Assembly (NCBI GenBank): GCA_025356475.1
Contig: JANXSX010000150.1
Span: 1-64,000 of the forward strand
Direction of reading: 5' to 3'
Length of the DNA stretch: 64,000 nucleotides
From: Isosphaeraceae bacterium
Lineage (GTDB): Bacteria > Planctomycetota > Planctomycetia > Isosphaerales > Isosphaeraceae
This document shows, in pieces, positions 9,197-17,559 of the stretch. A model generated the notes under the pieces. The model did not search any database and was not told the origin of the DNA. It was given only the letters and a program-made list of their open reading frames with translations. The stretch's first letter is position 1. Each line of letters opens with the position of its first letter. The translations under genes were made by a program, and so were the position numbers.

Positions 9197-11335
9197 TCAA
9201 ACGATCCCAACCAAGGCCAGCAGGGGGTCAATCCCCAGATCAATCAACTTGATACCGATAAACGGGGCGATCACGCCGCCGAGTCCGTAAAACAGCAGGT
9301 TGCGTCGCAGCAGAGCCCCTGCCCCTACTGGACGATAGTTCACCCCTTTGAGGGCGATCGGGATCAGAATTGGAATGATAATCGCATTGAAGATCACCGC
9401 TGCCAGGATCGCCGAGTATGCTCCTCCGTGTGTTGCCAGACCCATCAGATCGATCTGCTTGAGTTCGGGTAGGGTCCCGATAAACATGGCAGGGATGACC
9501 GCGAAGTATTTCGCCAGGTCGTTGGCAATCGAGAATGTAGTCAACGCACCTCGGGTCATGAGGAGTTGCTTGCCAATCTCGACGACCTCGATCAGCTTGG
9601 TGGGATCACTATCGAGGTCAACCATGTTGCCGGCCTCTTTGGCGGCCTGGGTGCCCGAGTTCATTGCTACGCCGATATCCGCTTGGGCGAGTGCGGGCGC
9701 GTCGTTCGTGCCATCGCCCATCATGGCGACAAGTTTGCCGCCGTCTTGTTCTTTGCGGATATAAGCAAGCTTGGCTTCAGGGGTGGCCTGAGCGATGTAA
9801 TCATCAACGCCTGCGAGGTCGGCGATCGCTTTCGCAGTCAGAGGGTTATCGCCGGTGACCATCACCACCCGCAGACCCATCTGCCGGAGCCGCGCGAACC
9901 GTTCACTAATGCCCGGCTTGAGGATATCTTCAAGCTTGATCACACCCAGGATCCGGTCATTCTCAGCGACTGCGAGCGGAGTGGCACCTCCCATGGCAAT
10001 CGCATCGACGGATTGTTGAAATCCATCAGGAATCGGACCACCGAGATCCTGAACATACTTCGCAACGGTATTGGGCGCACCCTTGCGGAGCTTTGAGCCA
10101 CCTGGTAGATCGACACCACTCATACGAGTTTGAGCAGTGAATGGGATAAATTCTGCACCATAAGGGATCTCGGAGTTGGCAGCCGCCATCGATCGCGCCA
10201 GCTCCAGGATGCTCTTGCCCTCGGGAGTAGTGTCGGCCATTGAGGCGAGGCTGGCGACTCGCGCCACCTCGCGTTCTGAAGCGCCACCGAGCGCCACAAA
10301 GTGGGTCGCACGACGATTACCAATCGTGATCGTGCCGGTCTTATCGAGCAAGAGTGTGTCGATATCACCTGCCACTTCGACTGCCTTACCACTCTTGGCG
10401 ATGATGTTCGCAGAGAGCGCCCTGTCCATACCTGCAATACCGATTGCGGCTAGCAAGGCCCCGATCGTGGTCGGGATCAAACAGACGAGCAATGCGATCA
10501 ATGTCGGAATTTCGAGGGTTAGGTCGAAGTATCGAGCCATCGGGTAAAGGGTCGCGGTCACGATCAAGAAGATCAACGAGAAAGCCGCCAACACAATTGT
10601 GAGCGCGATTTCGTTCGGGGTCTTCTGGCGACTCGCCCCTTCAACCAAGGCGATCATCTTGTCGAGAAAGCTTTGTCCTGGCTCGGCGGTCACCTGGATC
10701 ACAATGCGATCGGAGAGGACACGCGTTCCCCCGGTAACTCCGGAATGGTCACCGCCCGCCTCACGGATCACAGGAGCACTTTCTCCCGTGATCGCGCTTT
10801 CATCAACCGATGCAACCCCCTCGACGACTTCGCCATCAGTTGGGATGACCTGCCCTTCTTCGATGACGACGTAGTCACCTGCACGCAGCTTCGTCGAGGA
10901 GATGATCTCACCGATGTCGCTGCCGAGCGACTTCAGCCGGAAAGCCGGTGTGTCGGCTCGGGTGGCGCGAAGGCTGTCTGCCTGGGCCTTGCCTCGTGCT
11001 TCAGCGAGGGCCGAAGCAAAGTTAGCGAAAAGGACCGTCAACAGCAATAAAAGGGTTAGAGCCGCTTGGTACACAATCAGCCCGAGCGCAGCCCCTTGGA
11101 CGAGCGACTGGATTGTCACCATCGCGGTGAGGACGGTACCCACCTCGACCAGGAACATGACGGGGTTACGCGCCATCTCGCGAGGGTCGAGCATCTTGAA
11201 TGCTTGGATCGTAGCCATCTTGACGAGGGCTGGTTCAAATAGGCGAAGTTTGCGGGTGCCGCGACGCTGAAGCTTGGACGTCTGAGCTTCAATGGGGTCT
11301 CGCGCTAGCGGTTCCACATCAGTATCGACGCTCAT
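9197..11335 (-). CDS. kdpB: KdpB, P-type ATPase subunit of the potassium pump
   Basis: The 712-residue catalytic subunit hydrolyses ATP to drive high-affinity K+ import. The phosphorylation motif DKTGT begins at about D331. TGES (about 183-186) is the dephosphorylation loop, and [11 protein letters not shown] the hinge motif. Membrane helices occur near 58-110, 243-300 and at the C-terminus, as expected. Length is normal for the family with a slightly long N-terminus. It is downstream of kdpA (55-nt gap) and upstream of kdpC in the usual order. Confidence 0.98.
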   Translation of the reverse strand: MSVDTDVEPLARDPIEAQTSKLQRRGTRKLRLFEPALVKMATIQAFKMLDPREMARNPVMFLVEVGTVLTAMVTIQSLVQGAALGLIVYQAALTLLLLLTVLFANFASALAEARGKAQADSLRATRADTPAFRLKSLGSDIGEIISSTKLRAGDYVVIEEGQVIPTDGEVVEGVASVDESAITGESAPVIREAGGDHSGVTGGTRVLSDRIVIQVTAEPGQSFLDKMIALVEGASRQKTPNEIALTIVLAAFSLIFLIVTATLYPMARYFDLTLEIPTLIALLVCLIPTTIGALLAAIGIAGMDRALSANIIAKSGKAVEVAGDIDTLLLDKTGTITIGNRRATHFVALGGASEREVARVASLASMADTTPEGKSILELARSMAAANSEIPYGAEFIPFTAQTRMSGVDLPGGSKLRKGAPNTVAKYVQDLGGPIPDGFQQSVDAIAMGGATPLAVAENDRILGVIKLEDILKPGISERFARLRQMGLRVVMVTGDNPLTAKAIADLAGVDDYIAQATPEAKLAYIRKEQDGGKLVAMMGDGTNDAPALAQADIGVAMNSGTQAAKEAGNMVDLDSDPTKLIEVVEIGKQLLMTRGALTTFSIANDLAKYFAVIPAMFIGTLPELKQIDLMGLATHGGAYSAILAAVIFNAIIIPILIPIALKGVNYRPVGAGALLRRNLLFYGLGGVIAPFIGIKLIDLGIDPLLALVGIV

Positions 11336-11390
11336 CGGATTGAAATCCTTGTGAGATTGAAAGAAATCATCGAGTTCACTTCAGACGATA

Positions 11391-13148
11391 TCAAGGTTTG
11401 GCGACAGTCAACTGGTCCGCAATCGGGCCTAACACCACAGCAGGCATGAATGAAAGCGCTCCGACCAGGAGCACAGTACCAAGCAACATTCCTGCGAATG
11501 TCAAGTCGTCTGTCTTGAGCGTTCCTGTCGTCTGAGGAACACGTTTCTTGACCGACAGGCAACCGGCCACGGCTAATGGCAGAATTAGGGCTGGGAATCG
11601 GCCGAGCAGAAGAACCATTCCGGTGGCAATATTCCAGGCTGGATTGTTATCACCCAGTCCCTCAAACCCGGAACCGTTATTCGCAGACGCCGAAGTGAAT
11701 TCGTAAAGAATTTCACTGAAGCCATGGGCGTTTGGATTGGCTGTGGTCTTGCTGCCCCACTCGTTCGCGGCGAAGAGGCCGGTGCCACAACAGATCAGCA
11801 TCGGATGGATGAGGATGGCGATCATCGCCAATTTGACCTCCTTGGCCTCGACCTTCTTGCCAAGATATTCAGGCGTTCGGCCCACCATCAGTCCAGCGAT
11901 AAAAACCGCAACGATGATATACATAACCATGTTCTCGAACCCGGCACCAATGCCACTGAAAACAACGTTCAGCATCATCATTGTCATGGGGACTGCCCCC
12001 GTGATCGGGTTGAGGCTGTCGTGCATGCTGTTTACCGAGCCGTTGGACGTCGCCGTGGTCACTGCCGCCCAGGTTGCCGATGCGACAGGCCCAAAACGAA
12101 CTTCCTTGCCCTCCATGTTGGCGGTCTGGACCACCGGAAGACCCTTGGTCGCTTCACTTGCCGAAGATTCACCGCAGATAGCGATCACAGCCCCTACAAC
12201 GAGCAGACCAAGCATCACTCCAAAAATCACCATCGCATGCTTCATGTTCTTGAGCATTTGGCCTGCCATCACGATCGAACTCATCGGCAAGACGACGATA
12301 GAAATGATCGAAAGCAAGTTCGTCCACGGCGATGGATTTTCAAAAGGATGCGCCGAGTTGGGGCCGAAGAAACCACCACCATTGGTTCCCGCTTGTTTAA
12401 TTGCAACCAATGCCGCGACCGGACCCCGCGCGATCGTTTGAGTCTCGAACTTGGTTGCAGCCCCGTCAAGCGTCGTCGCGACTGCCGCCTTATCAAGTGT
12501 CATCGGGACCCCCAACCCGACCAAGACCACAGCAAGGATCACACAGTAAGGGATTAGCACGTAGATCAGAGTCCGGAACAGATCGACATAAAAGTTACCC
12601 AGATTTTTATCACCGCGCAAACCGCGAACTGTCGCCAGCATCACGCAGAGACCTGCCGCAGGCGTGACGAACATCAGCCAGACGATCGAGCCAAGTTGGC
12701 TGAAGTAACTCAGATGTTGCTCACCCGAGTAATGCTGGAGATTCGTATTCGTCACGAAGGAGCAGACTGTGTTAAAGATGACGGCCGTGTCGGCACCGGG
12801 GTGGTCAACGCCGGCGGTATCCTTGTAGCCGAGAGCTGCAAGAGAGCCCTTCGCGTCAGGATTCAGAACGGGTATCCGTTCCTGAAAGTAGAGGAGCCCG
12901 AACGTGATCAGAAAGAGCGCAGCATTGAATGCCAGCAGGGCGATTGAGTACCGCTTCCAATCCATTTTGACGGGCGTGCCCCGACCGATGAGTCGGCAAA
13001 GCATCGTGACAATCGCGTCGACTCCGCGACCGGCACGATCGGCGGGCACATCAAGTGAGCGCCACATCAGCCGGCCCAGCGGGAATGCCAGCGCAATTGG
13101 CAGGCTGAAGGCCCAGATCGGGTGCAGCCAGGACATCAAGGTATCCAC
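11391..13148 (-). CDS. kdpA: KdpA, potassium-selective channel subunit
   Basis: The 585-residue membrane protein is the K+-binding, channel-like subunit of KdpFABC. It has about ten hydrophobic segments and the four pore-loop regions. Readable examples are FVTNTNLQHYSGEQHLSYFSQ and IKQAGTNGGGFFGPNSAHP, which hold the selectivity-filter glycines. Length is normal. It follows kdpF after 34 nt and precedes kdpB. Confidence 0.97.
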   Translation of the reverse strand: MDTLMSWLHPIWAFSLPIALAFPLGRLMWRSLDVPADRAGRGVDAIVTMLCRLIGRGTPVKMDWKRYSIALLAFNAALFLITFGLLYFQERIPVLNPDAKGSLAALGYKDTAGVDHPGADTAVIFNTVCSFVTNTNLQHYSGEQHLSYFSQLGSIVWLMFVTPAAGLCVMLATVRGLRGDKNLGNFYVDLFRTLIYVLIPYCVILAVVLVGLGVPMTLDKAAVATTLDGAATKFETQTIARGPVAALVAIKQAGTNGGGFFGPNSAHPFENPSPWTNLLSIISIVVLPMSSIVMAGQMLKNMKHAMVIFGVMLGLLVVGAVIAICGESSASEATKGLPVVQTANMEGKEVRFGPVASATWAAVTTATSNGSVNSMHDSLNPITGAVPMTMMMLNVVFSGIGAGFENMVMYIIVAVFIAGLMVGRTPEYLGKKVEAKEVKLAMIAILIHPMLICCGTGLFAANEWGSKTTANPNAHGFSEILYEFTSASANNGSGFEGLGDNNPAWNIATGMVLLLGRFPALILPLAVAGCLSVKKRVPQTTGTLKTDDLTFAGMLLGTVLLVGALSFMPAVVLGPIADQLTVAKP

Positions 13149-13182
13149 GAGAATCTCCGTGCGAGTGGTTCAAACGTAATCG

Positions 13183-13263
13183 TCAGAACTGTTCAGGCCT
13201 GATCATGGCGTAAGTCAGATACACCAAGGCCAGTAGAGTGATCAACCCGGTCAGATAGAGCAT
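13183..13263 (-). CDS. kdpF: KdpF, 26-residue membrane subunit
   Basis: A 26-codon reading frame encodes one hydrophobic helix, starting MLYLTGLITLLALVYL and ending with the family-typical YAMIRPEQF. KdpF is the single-helix lipid-like stabiliser of the KdpABC complex and is usually 25-30 residues long. GGGAGG lies 6 nt before the ATG, and the gene sits immediately before kdpA as in other kdp operons. It is too short for routine gene finding. Confidence 0.92.
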   Translation of the reverse strand: MLYLTGLITLLALVYLTYAMIRPEQF

Positions 13264-13288
13264 TGCCAGCCTCCCAGTCTTTGTGATG

Positions 13289-13369
13289 TCAGAGGCGCTC
13301 ACAGGCCCCGACGAGTCCGAAAAACAAGGCGAAAAACGAAATTCCGATCGCAAGGGTCGCGAGTGTCAT
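13289..13369 (-). CDS. 26-residue hydrophobic microprotein preceding kdpF
   Basis: A second 26-codon frame lies 25 nt upstream of kdpF. It reads MTLATLAIGISFFALFFG, then LVGACERL: a single membrane helix ending in a Cys-Glu-Arg-Leu tail. AGAGG lies 8 nt before the ATG. It is not a duplicate of KdpF, since it lacks the RPEQF end. Position inside the operon, ribosome-binding site and clean helix suggest it is translated and may be an accessory to the pump. I have some memory of similar tiny frames before kdpF in other genomes, but this was not checked. Function is unknown. Confidence 0.65.
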   Translation of the reverse strand: MTLATLAIGISFFALFFGLVGACERL

Positions 13370-13406
13370 GTGATTGGCCTCTTAGAGTGGAACTCAGGCT
13401 CGTGGG

Positions 13407-14138
13407 TCATTCGTCCCCTAGGTCCAGGGGGACTTTGCTCGATCCGAACGTAAATCGTTCGTAATATCGTGTCATGTTATGCATAGCAGGTTCGTAATGC
13501 TTATCAGACTTGAGGGCAGCACGATAAGACGAGTACGCATCGTCATTTTGGCCTTTGAGTTCGCGAAGGACTCCCATGAGGTTATTGGCCTCGGCACTCT
13601 TCGAATCGAGAGCGGTCGCCTGGATTAGGAACACCTCAGCCTCATCGAACCGGCTTTGGTTCAAAGCTCGCTTAGCCTTCGCAAGATTAGCGACGAACTG
13701 GCCCGACAACGTAGCGAGGGCCGGTTCGTCGGCAGCCTTTGCTGATGACGGAGCATGGACGATTGAGTTGCGAGCGAGAACTTCGGAGACGACCCGGCGT
13801 AGTGCTTCAGGGGTAACGGGTTTCGATAAGAAGTCGATCGCGCCCAGTTTCATTGCTTCGACAGCATCCGGAACGCTCCCATGGGCGGTCACGATCACGA
13901 CAAAAACGTTCATCCTCAGTCGGCGCATTCCTCGGAGGGTTGCCATGCCGTCCAGGTTGGGCATATGATGGTCGAGCATGACGAGGTCGACCGGTGAATT
14001 TATCAGTGCATCGAGTGCAGCGGTGCCGTCAACGGCCTCGGAGATCGTATAGGCTGGCGACTCCAAGGTTGTTCGGAACATTAGTCGGACATTTGGCTCA
14101 TCATCAACGATCAGAATGCGAGATGGAGTACTCACCAT
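13407..14138 (-). CDS. Response-regulator receiver protein with TPR-like tail and no DNA-binding domain
   Basis: The 243-residue protein has an N-terminal receiver domain (about 5-125) with the acidic pocket DDE (12-14), phospho-acceptor D56 in MLDHHMP, and the conserved Lys in FLSKPV. From about 150 there are two TPR-like helical pairs (RALNQSRFDEAEVFLIQATALD and NLMGVLRELKGQNDDAYSSYRAAL). No winged-helix or other DNA-binding domain is seen, so it is not a KdpE. Its start overlaps the end of the histidine-kinase gene by 7 nt, which implies a cognate pair. Output is probably through protein contact. Confidence 0.88.
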   Translation of the reverse strand: MVSTPSRILIVDDEPNVRLMFRTTLESPAYTISEAVDGTAALDALINSPVDLVMLDHHMPNLDGMATLRGMRRLRMNVFVVIVTAHGSVPDAVEAMKLGAIDFLSKPVTPEALRRVVSEVLARNSIVHAPSSAKAADEPALATLSGQFVANLAKAKRALNQSRFDEAEVFLIQATALDSKSAEANNLMGVLRELKGQNDDAYSSYRAALKSDKHYEPAMHNMTRYYERFTFGSSKVPLDLGDE

Positions 14139-15988
14139 GGATCAGCTCCTATCCGAGATTCACTCGGCAACGTGATTGTGAATGTGCTCCCCTGTCCGAG
14201 TTCGCTAGCAGCCTCGATCCGGCCATCGTGAGCGAGGACAATCTCCCGAGCGATCGCTAGCCCAAGTCCCGCTCCTGCGGTGTGCGTAATTCCGGGGACA
14301 CGGTAGAATTTTTCGAAAATTTGCGGTAAGTGTTCCGGTGAGATTCCCTCCCCAGTATCCGTCACTTCAAAGCGCACTGCGGAGTGATCGGGCGAGGCCC
14401 CCGAAAGTGTGAGAGTCCCACCTCTGCGAGTATGTGCGAGCGCGTTATTAACGAGATTATCGAACACGTGTTCCATTCGTTCTTTGTCAACTTCCACACG
14501 AGGTAGATCAGGATCCACCCGACTGACCAATCGTATCCCCAGACTCGTCGAACGCGTTTCAAATCGTTCGATTGTCTCGCGGATCAGATCTCCGGGCGGG
14601 ACGGGGGCGAGCTCAAGGCGGACGCGACCTTGTTCGATTCGGGTCAGGTCGAGCAGATCGTTAACCATAGCCAGAAGTCGATCTGACTCCTGCCTTGCGG
14701 CTAGCAACAGTTCCACCTGTTTGGCTGTGAGTGGACCGACCGCCTCTTCGAGGAGCAAGTGGACAGCCATTTGCATACTCGTGAGAGGTGTTTTCAATTC
14801 ATGGCTCACGGTCGAAACCATGTCGCTCTTGAGCTGATCGACCAATCGAAATTTAGTGACGTCAGAGAGGACCAGGGCCGCACCCAGTAAGCCTTCCGAC
14901 GTGTCGCGAATAGCTAGGACTCGTGGAAGGAAATACCGCTCCTGGCCCTGATCTCGCAACGCGATCGCATGTTCAAGCGTGTTCGGCAGATGATCGGGAA
15001 GACCACTGAGGACCTCGCTGAGTGCGGGTCGAACAGAGGCAGGCGGACTCCAGGGCGTCGTCCCTCCCTGAGTTGAGACACCTAGGATGCGGACCGCAGC
15101 TGGGTTGGCACGTTCGACTGCACCGGTCGGGTCGAGCAAGATCACTGGGTCCGGAAACGAGTCAATTGTGGCCTGTGCCGTGGCTTGAGCACGCAAGAGC
15201 TTGGCAGTTCCCGCTTGCTGAAATGCGCGGATGGTCCGGGCCATTGAGTTGAATGCTTCAGCAAGCTCACCGATCTCATCATGAGAGTTTATTGGTACAA
15301 GTTGATCATAATGGCCGCATGCCATCGCCCGAACGCTCTCGGTGACGGCTCGGACCGGGACGAGGATGGACCTGCTCAGGACGATCGCAATCACCGAAGC
15401 CAAGACGGCGGCGGTCACTAATGCAACGATCATTAAACGAACTGATGTTTGAGCCGCTTGACGAGCCCGCTGGTCCTCGAATTCCATATTCCTTTGATTG
15501 AGATTCAGAACATCGTCGGCACGATTTTTGATCTGGTTGAATAGTGGCTGGAGCTGCAGGAAGTAAAGCTGAGTTCGATCTCCCTTCTGACTCGACTCGA
15601 TTGCGAAAAACTGGTCAGTCAAGGTATAATAGTTACCGCTCAAGTTCGTCAGGTCGTCGGCCATCGCTCCCTCGCCAGGGAGTGTGACGTTGCCAAGTTC
15701 GATCTTGAGGTGCTTGGCAAATTCCGGCCGATATTGAGCATACTGGTCACGAGCCTGTTTCTCCTCGCCCCCAATCGCGAAAAGCAGCGAGGAATCCATC
15801 CGTTCGATCGATTCCTTCATTCCTTCAGCAGCGAGGATACTCTTGTAGTTTTCACGCAAGATCACATCAATATTTCCACCCAGTTCTAAGAACATAAAAA
15901 CAGCCCACAACCCAAGCCCGACCATCAGGGCCAGAAGGGGGAGCAAACCAATCAACAATTTCGTACGTAGTGTCTTGATCATGTGCAA
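14132..15988 (-). CDS. KinB-like membrane sensor histidine kinase
   Basis: The 618-residue sensor has TM1 (about 11-33), a helical extracytoplasmic region (34-183) and TM2 (184-206). These are followed by HAMP (207-260), a PAS domain (about 268-380), HisKA with H396 in STVSHELKTPLTS, and a HATPase with NLVNNALAHT, DTGEGISPE and AGAGLGLAIA. This order resembles KinB of the AlgB/KinB pair. The start is uncertain. A TTG has AAGGA 6 nt before it, while an ATG two codons later is 12 nt from the same site. It lies between an NtrC-type activator gene and the receiver gene, in the potassium locus, and probably substitutes for the missing KdpD kinase half. Confidence 0.88.
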   Translation of the reverse strand: MHMIKTLRTKLLIGLLPLLALMVGLGLWAVFMFLELGGNIDVILRENYKSILAAEGMKESIERMDSSLLFAIGGEEKQARDQYAQYRPEFAKHLKIELGNVTLPGEGAMADDLTNLSGNYYTLTDQFFAIESSQKGDRTQLYFLQLQPLFNQIKNRADDVLNLNQRNMEFEDQRARQAAQTSVRLMIVALVTAAVLASVIAIVLSRSILVPVRAVTESVRAMACGHYDQLVPINSHDEIGELAEAFNSMARTIRAFQQAGTAKLLRAQATAQATIDSFPDPVILLDPTGAVERANPAAVRILGVSTQGGTTPWSPPASVRPALSEVLSGLPDHLPNTLEHAIALRDQGQERYFLPRVLAIRDTSEGLLGAALVLSDVTKFRLVDQLKSDMVSTVSHELKTPLTSMQMAVHLLLEEAVGPLTAKQVELLLAARQESDRLLAMVNDLLDLTRIEQGRVRLELAPVPPGDLIRETIERFETRSTSLGIRLVSRVDPDLPRVEVDKERMEHVFDNLVNNALAHTRRGGTLTLSGASPDHSAVRFEVTDTGEGISPEHLPQIFEKFYRVPGITHTAGAGLGLAIAREIVLAHDGRIEAASELGQGSTFTITLPSESRIGADPW

Positions 15989-16010
15989 TGAAAGTCCTTA
16001 TGAGTCAGAA

Positions 16011-16028
16011 ATGCAAGGGCCATGCCAA
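16011..16028 (-). promoter_or_regulatory. Sigma-54 (-24/-12) promoter before the kinase-receiver-kdp genes
   Basis: On the minus strand the sequence reads TTGGCATGGCCCTTGCAT. This matches the sigma-54 consensus TTGGCACGNNNNTTGCW with one change. The invariant GG (forward positions 16025-16026) and GC (16013-16014) are exactly 10 nt apart. The predicted start point is about 12 nt downstream, just before the kinase start codon. The upstream gene encodes a sigma-54 activator, which supports the call. Confidence 0.7.
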
Positions 16029-16113
16029 TAGAGAAAGATTGATCGTAACGCGATTATTTCTTGAGACTTGTGGCGGATTCCTGTCGTTTGATTGGAATGG
16101 AACAGACAGGCTC

Positions 16114-16132
16114 ATCGTGTAAAATGCACGAT
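16114..16132. promoter_or_regulatory. Candidate activator-binding dyad upstream of the sigma-54 promoter
   Basis: The perfect inverted repeat ATCGTG-N7-CACGAT lies about 90 nt upstream of the -24 element, where enhancer-binding sites of NtrC-type activators normally sit. A looser pair, CCTGTC (16079-16084) and GACAGG (16105-16110), lies beside it. Binding by the adjacent activator is inference. Confidence 0.35.
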
Positions 16133-16218
16133 AGGCAAGAGGCCAGCGTGCGAATTCCACGAAGCGGCCTTCGAGCGATTGTGTGGCTCGTTCTTCCTAA
16201 AATCTTGGGTTCGACTCC

Positions 16219-17556
16219 TTAGAGCCCGAACTGCTTACGCTTGCGATATAGGGTACTCGGGTCGATACCGAGTGTCTTCGCCGCAGATTCAAGGTTTGCA
16301 GACGATGAGAGGATTCTTCGAATATGCTCAGCTTCGAGCACATCGAGCGTGACAGCGCGACCGACTTCGATCGAGGCATCTCTCAAGAAAGCGGTCTGAG
16401 CGATCCGGTCCGGTAAGTCCGCGAGCCCGACTTGCGAGCCTTCTCCCAGGATCACAGCGCGTTCGATCGTGTTCCGCAACTCCCGCAGATTCCCAGGCCA
16501 GGAGTGTCGATCCATCGCGGCCTTGGCCTCGTTAGTGAAGCCTGCGAGGCTGCGACTTGTTTGATGGGCGAAGAAACCAAGGAGGTGTTCCGCGAGTATC
16601 AGCCGATCCGTCCGCTGGCGGAGGGGAGGAAGTGCCAATTCAATGACATTCAAACGATAAAGCAAATCCTCACGAAAGTGACCATCTTTCACGGACTGTT
16701 CCAGATCGCGATTCGTCGCGGCGATCAAACGAACATTAGCGGAGCGGGTCTTGTTATCGCCGACGCGTTCGTAAGCCTTCTCCTGGAGGAAGCGAAGCAG
16801 TTTCGGCTGGAGCGGGCTAGGGAGATCACCAATTTCATCAAGGAATAAGGTTCCACCTTGGGCAGCTTCAACCTTGCCGTCTGCATCGCGAATTGCGCTC
16901 GTGAATGCACCTCGCACATGACCGAACAGGTCACTCTCGAGTAGGTCGGCACTGAGACTTGGACAACTCACCGTGACAAATGGGGCAGTCGCTCTTTGGC
17001 TCCACGAATGAATTGCACGCGCGAGCACCCCTTTGCCACATCCATTTTCACCTCGAATCAGGACAGTCGCATCCGTCATAGCCACACGCCGCGCAAGGTC
17101 GAGGACCTTGGACATCGACGGATCGGTACTATTCAGTTCGACTTCTGGGATCGATACACGGACTTGATCCTCAAGTGCAGCGATCTTGCCGAGCAGCCCG
17201 CGTTCACGTGTCACGCGTTCGAGAACCCCACGGACCTGCGCAGGGGTGAATGGCTTAGGAAGATAATCGAACGCACCACGCTTCATCGCTTCAACCGCAG
17301 TGTCGATACCCGCATGTGCTGTGATGAGCACAACGGCAAGTCTGGGTGATTGGACGAGCAACACCGCTAGCAAGTCCAGACCTGACTCGTCACCGAGACG
17401 AAGGTCGACCAAAGCCACGTCGGTCAGTTGCTTGGCGATCAGAAAGGACGCTTCCGCCCCTGAACGGGCCTCAACGACGTCGTGCCCCATGGCCTCGATC
17501 GCGATCCGCAAGGTCGTCCGGATATTGGGTTCATCGTCAACAATCGCGATTCGCAT
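16219..17556 (-). CDS. NtrC/AlgB-type sigma-54-dependent response regulator
   Basis: The 445-residue regulator has a receiver domain (about 1-120, phospho-acceptor D51 in LVDLRLGDESG) and an AAA+ sigma-54 activation domain. The latter has Walker A GENGCGKG, the sigma-54 contact loop GAFTSA (usually GAFTGA) and Walker B GGTLFLDEIGDLP. A Fis-type HTH closes the protein (SAAKTLGIDPSTLYRKRKQFGL). It opens promoters bound by sigma-54 RNA polymerase. The gene begins 3 nt after the CehA-like gene and ends 230 nt before the kinase gene, with a -24/-12 promoter between. It is probably the DNA-binding output for the kinase and the potassium operon. Confidence 0.93.
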   Translation of the reverse strand: MRIAIVDDEPNIRTTLRIAIEAMGHDVVEARSGAEASFLIAKQLTDVALVDLRLGDESGLDLLAVLLVQSPRLAVVLITAHAGIDTAVEAMKRGAFDYLPKPFTPAQVRGVLERVTRERGLLGKIAALEDQVRVSIPEVELNSTDPSMSKVLDLARRVAMTDATVLIRGENGCGKGVLARAIHSWSQRATAPFVTVSCPSLSADLLESDLFGHVRGAFTSAIRDADGKVEAAQGGTLFLDEIGDLPSPLQPKLLRFLQEKAYERVGDNKTRSANVRLIAATNRDLEQSVKDGHFREDLLYRLNVIELALPPLRQRTDRLILAEHLLGFFAHQTSRSLAGFTNEAKAAMDRHSWPGNLRELRNTIERAVILGEGSQVGLADLPDRIAQTAFLRDASIEVGRAVTLDVLEAEHIRRILSSSANLESAAKTLGIDPSTLYRKRKQFGL

Positions 17557-17559
17557 GGG

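Noticed and set aside
11724-12557. Two long plus-strand frames inside kdpA
   Set aside because: They are antisense to KdpA, which is unambiguous, and their translations are His/Arg-rich shadow sequence.
13183-13369. The two 26-residue frames as a duplicated kdpF
   Set aside because: They share only hydrophobicity; the upstream one lacks the conserved RPEQF end and has a Cys-Glu-Arg-Leu tail.
16092-16352. An 86-codon plus-strand frame between the kinase and activator genes
   Set aside because: It covers the regulatory gap and the 3' end of the activator gene in antisense; no translation signal was found.
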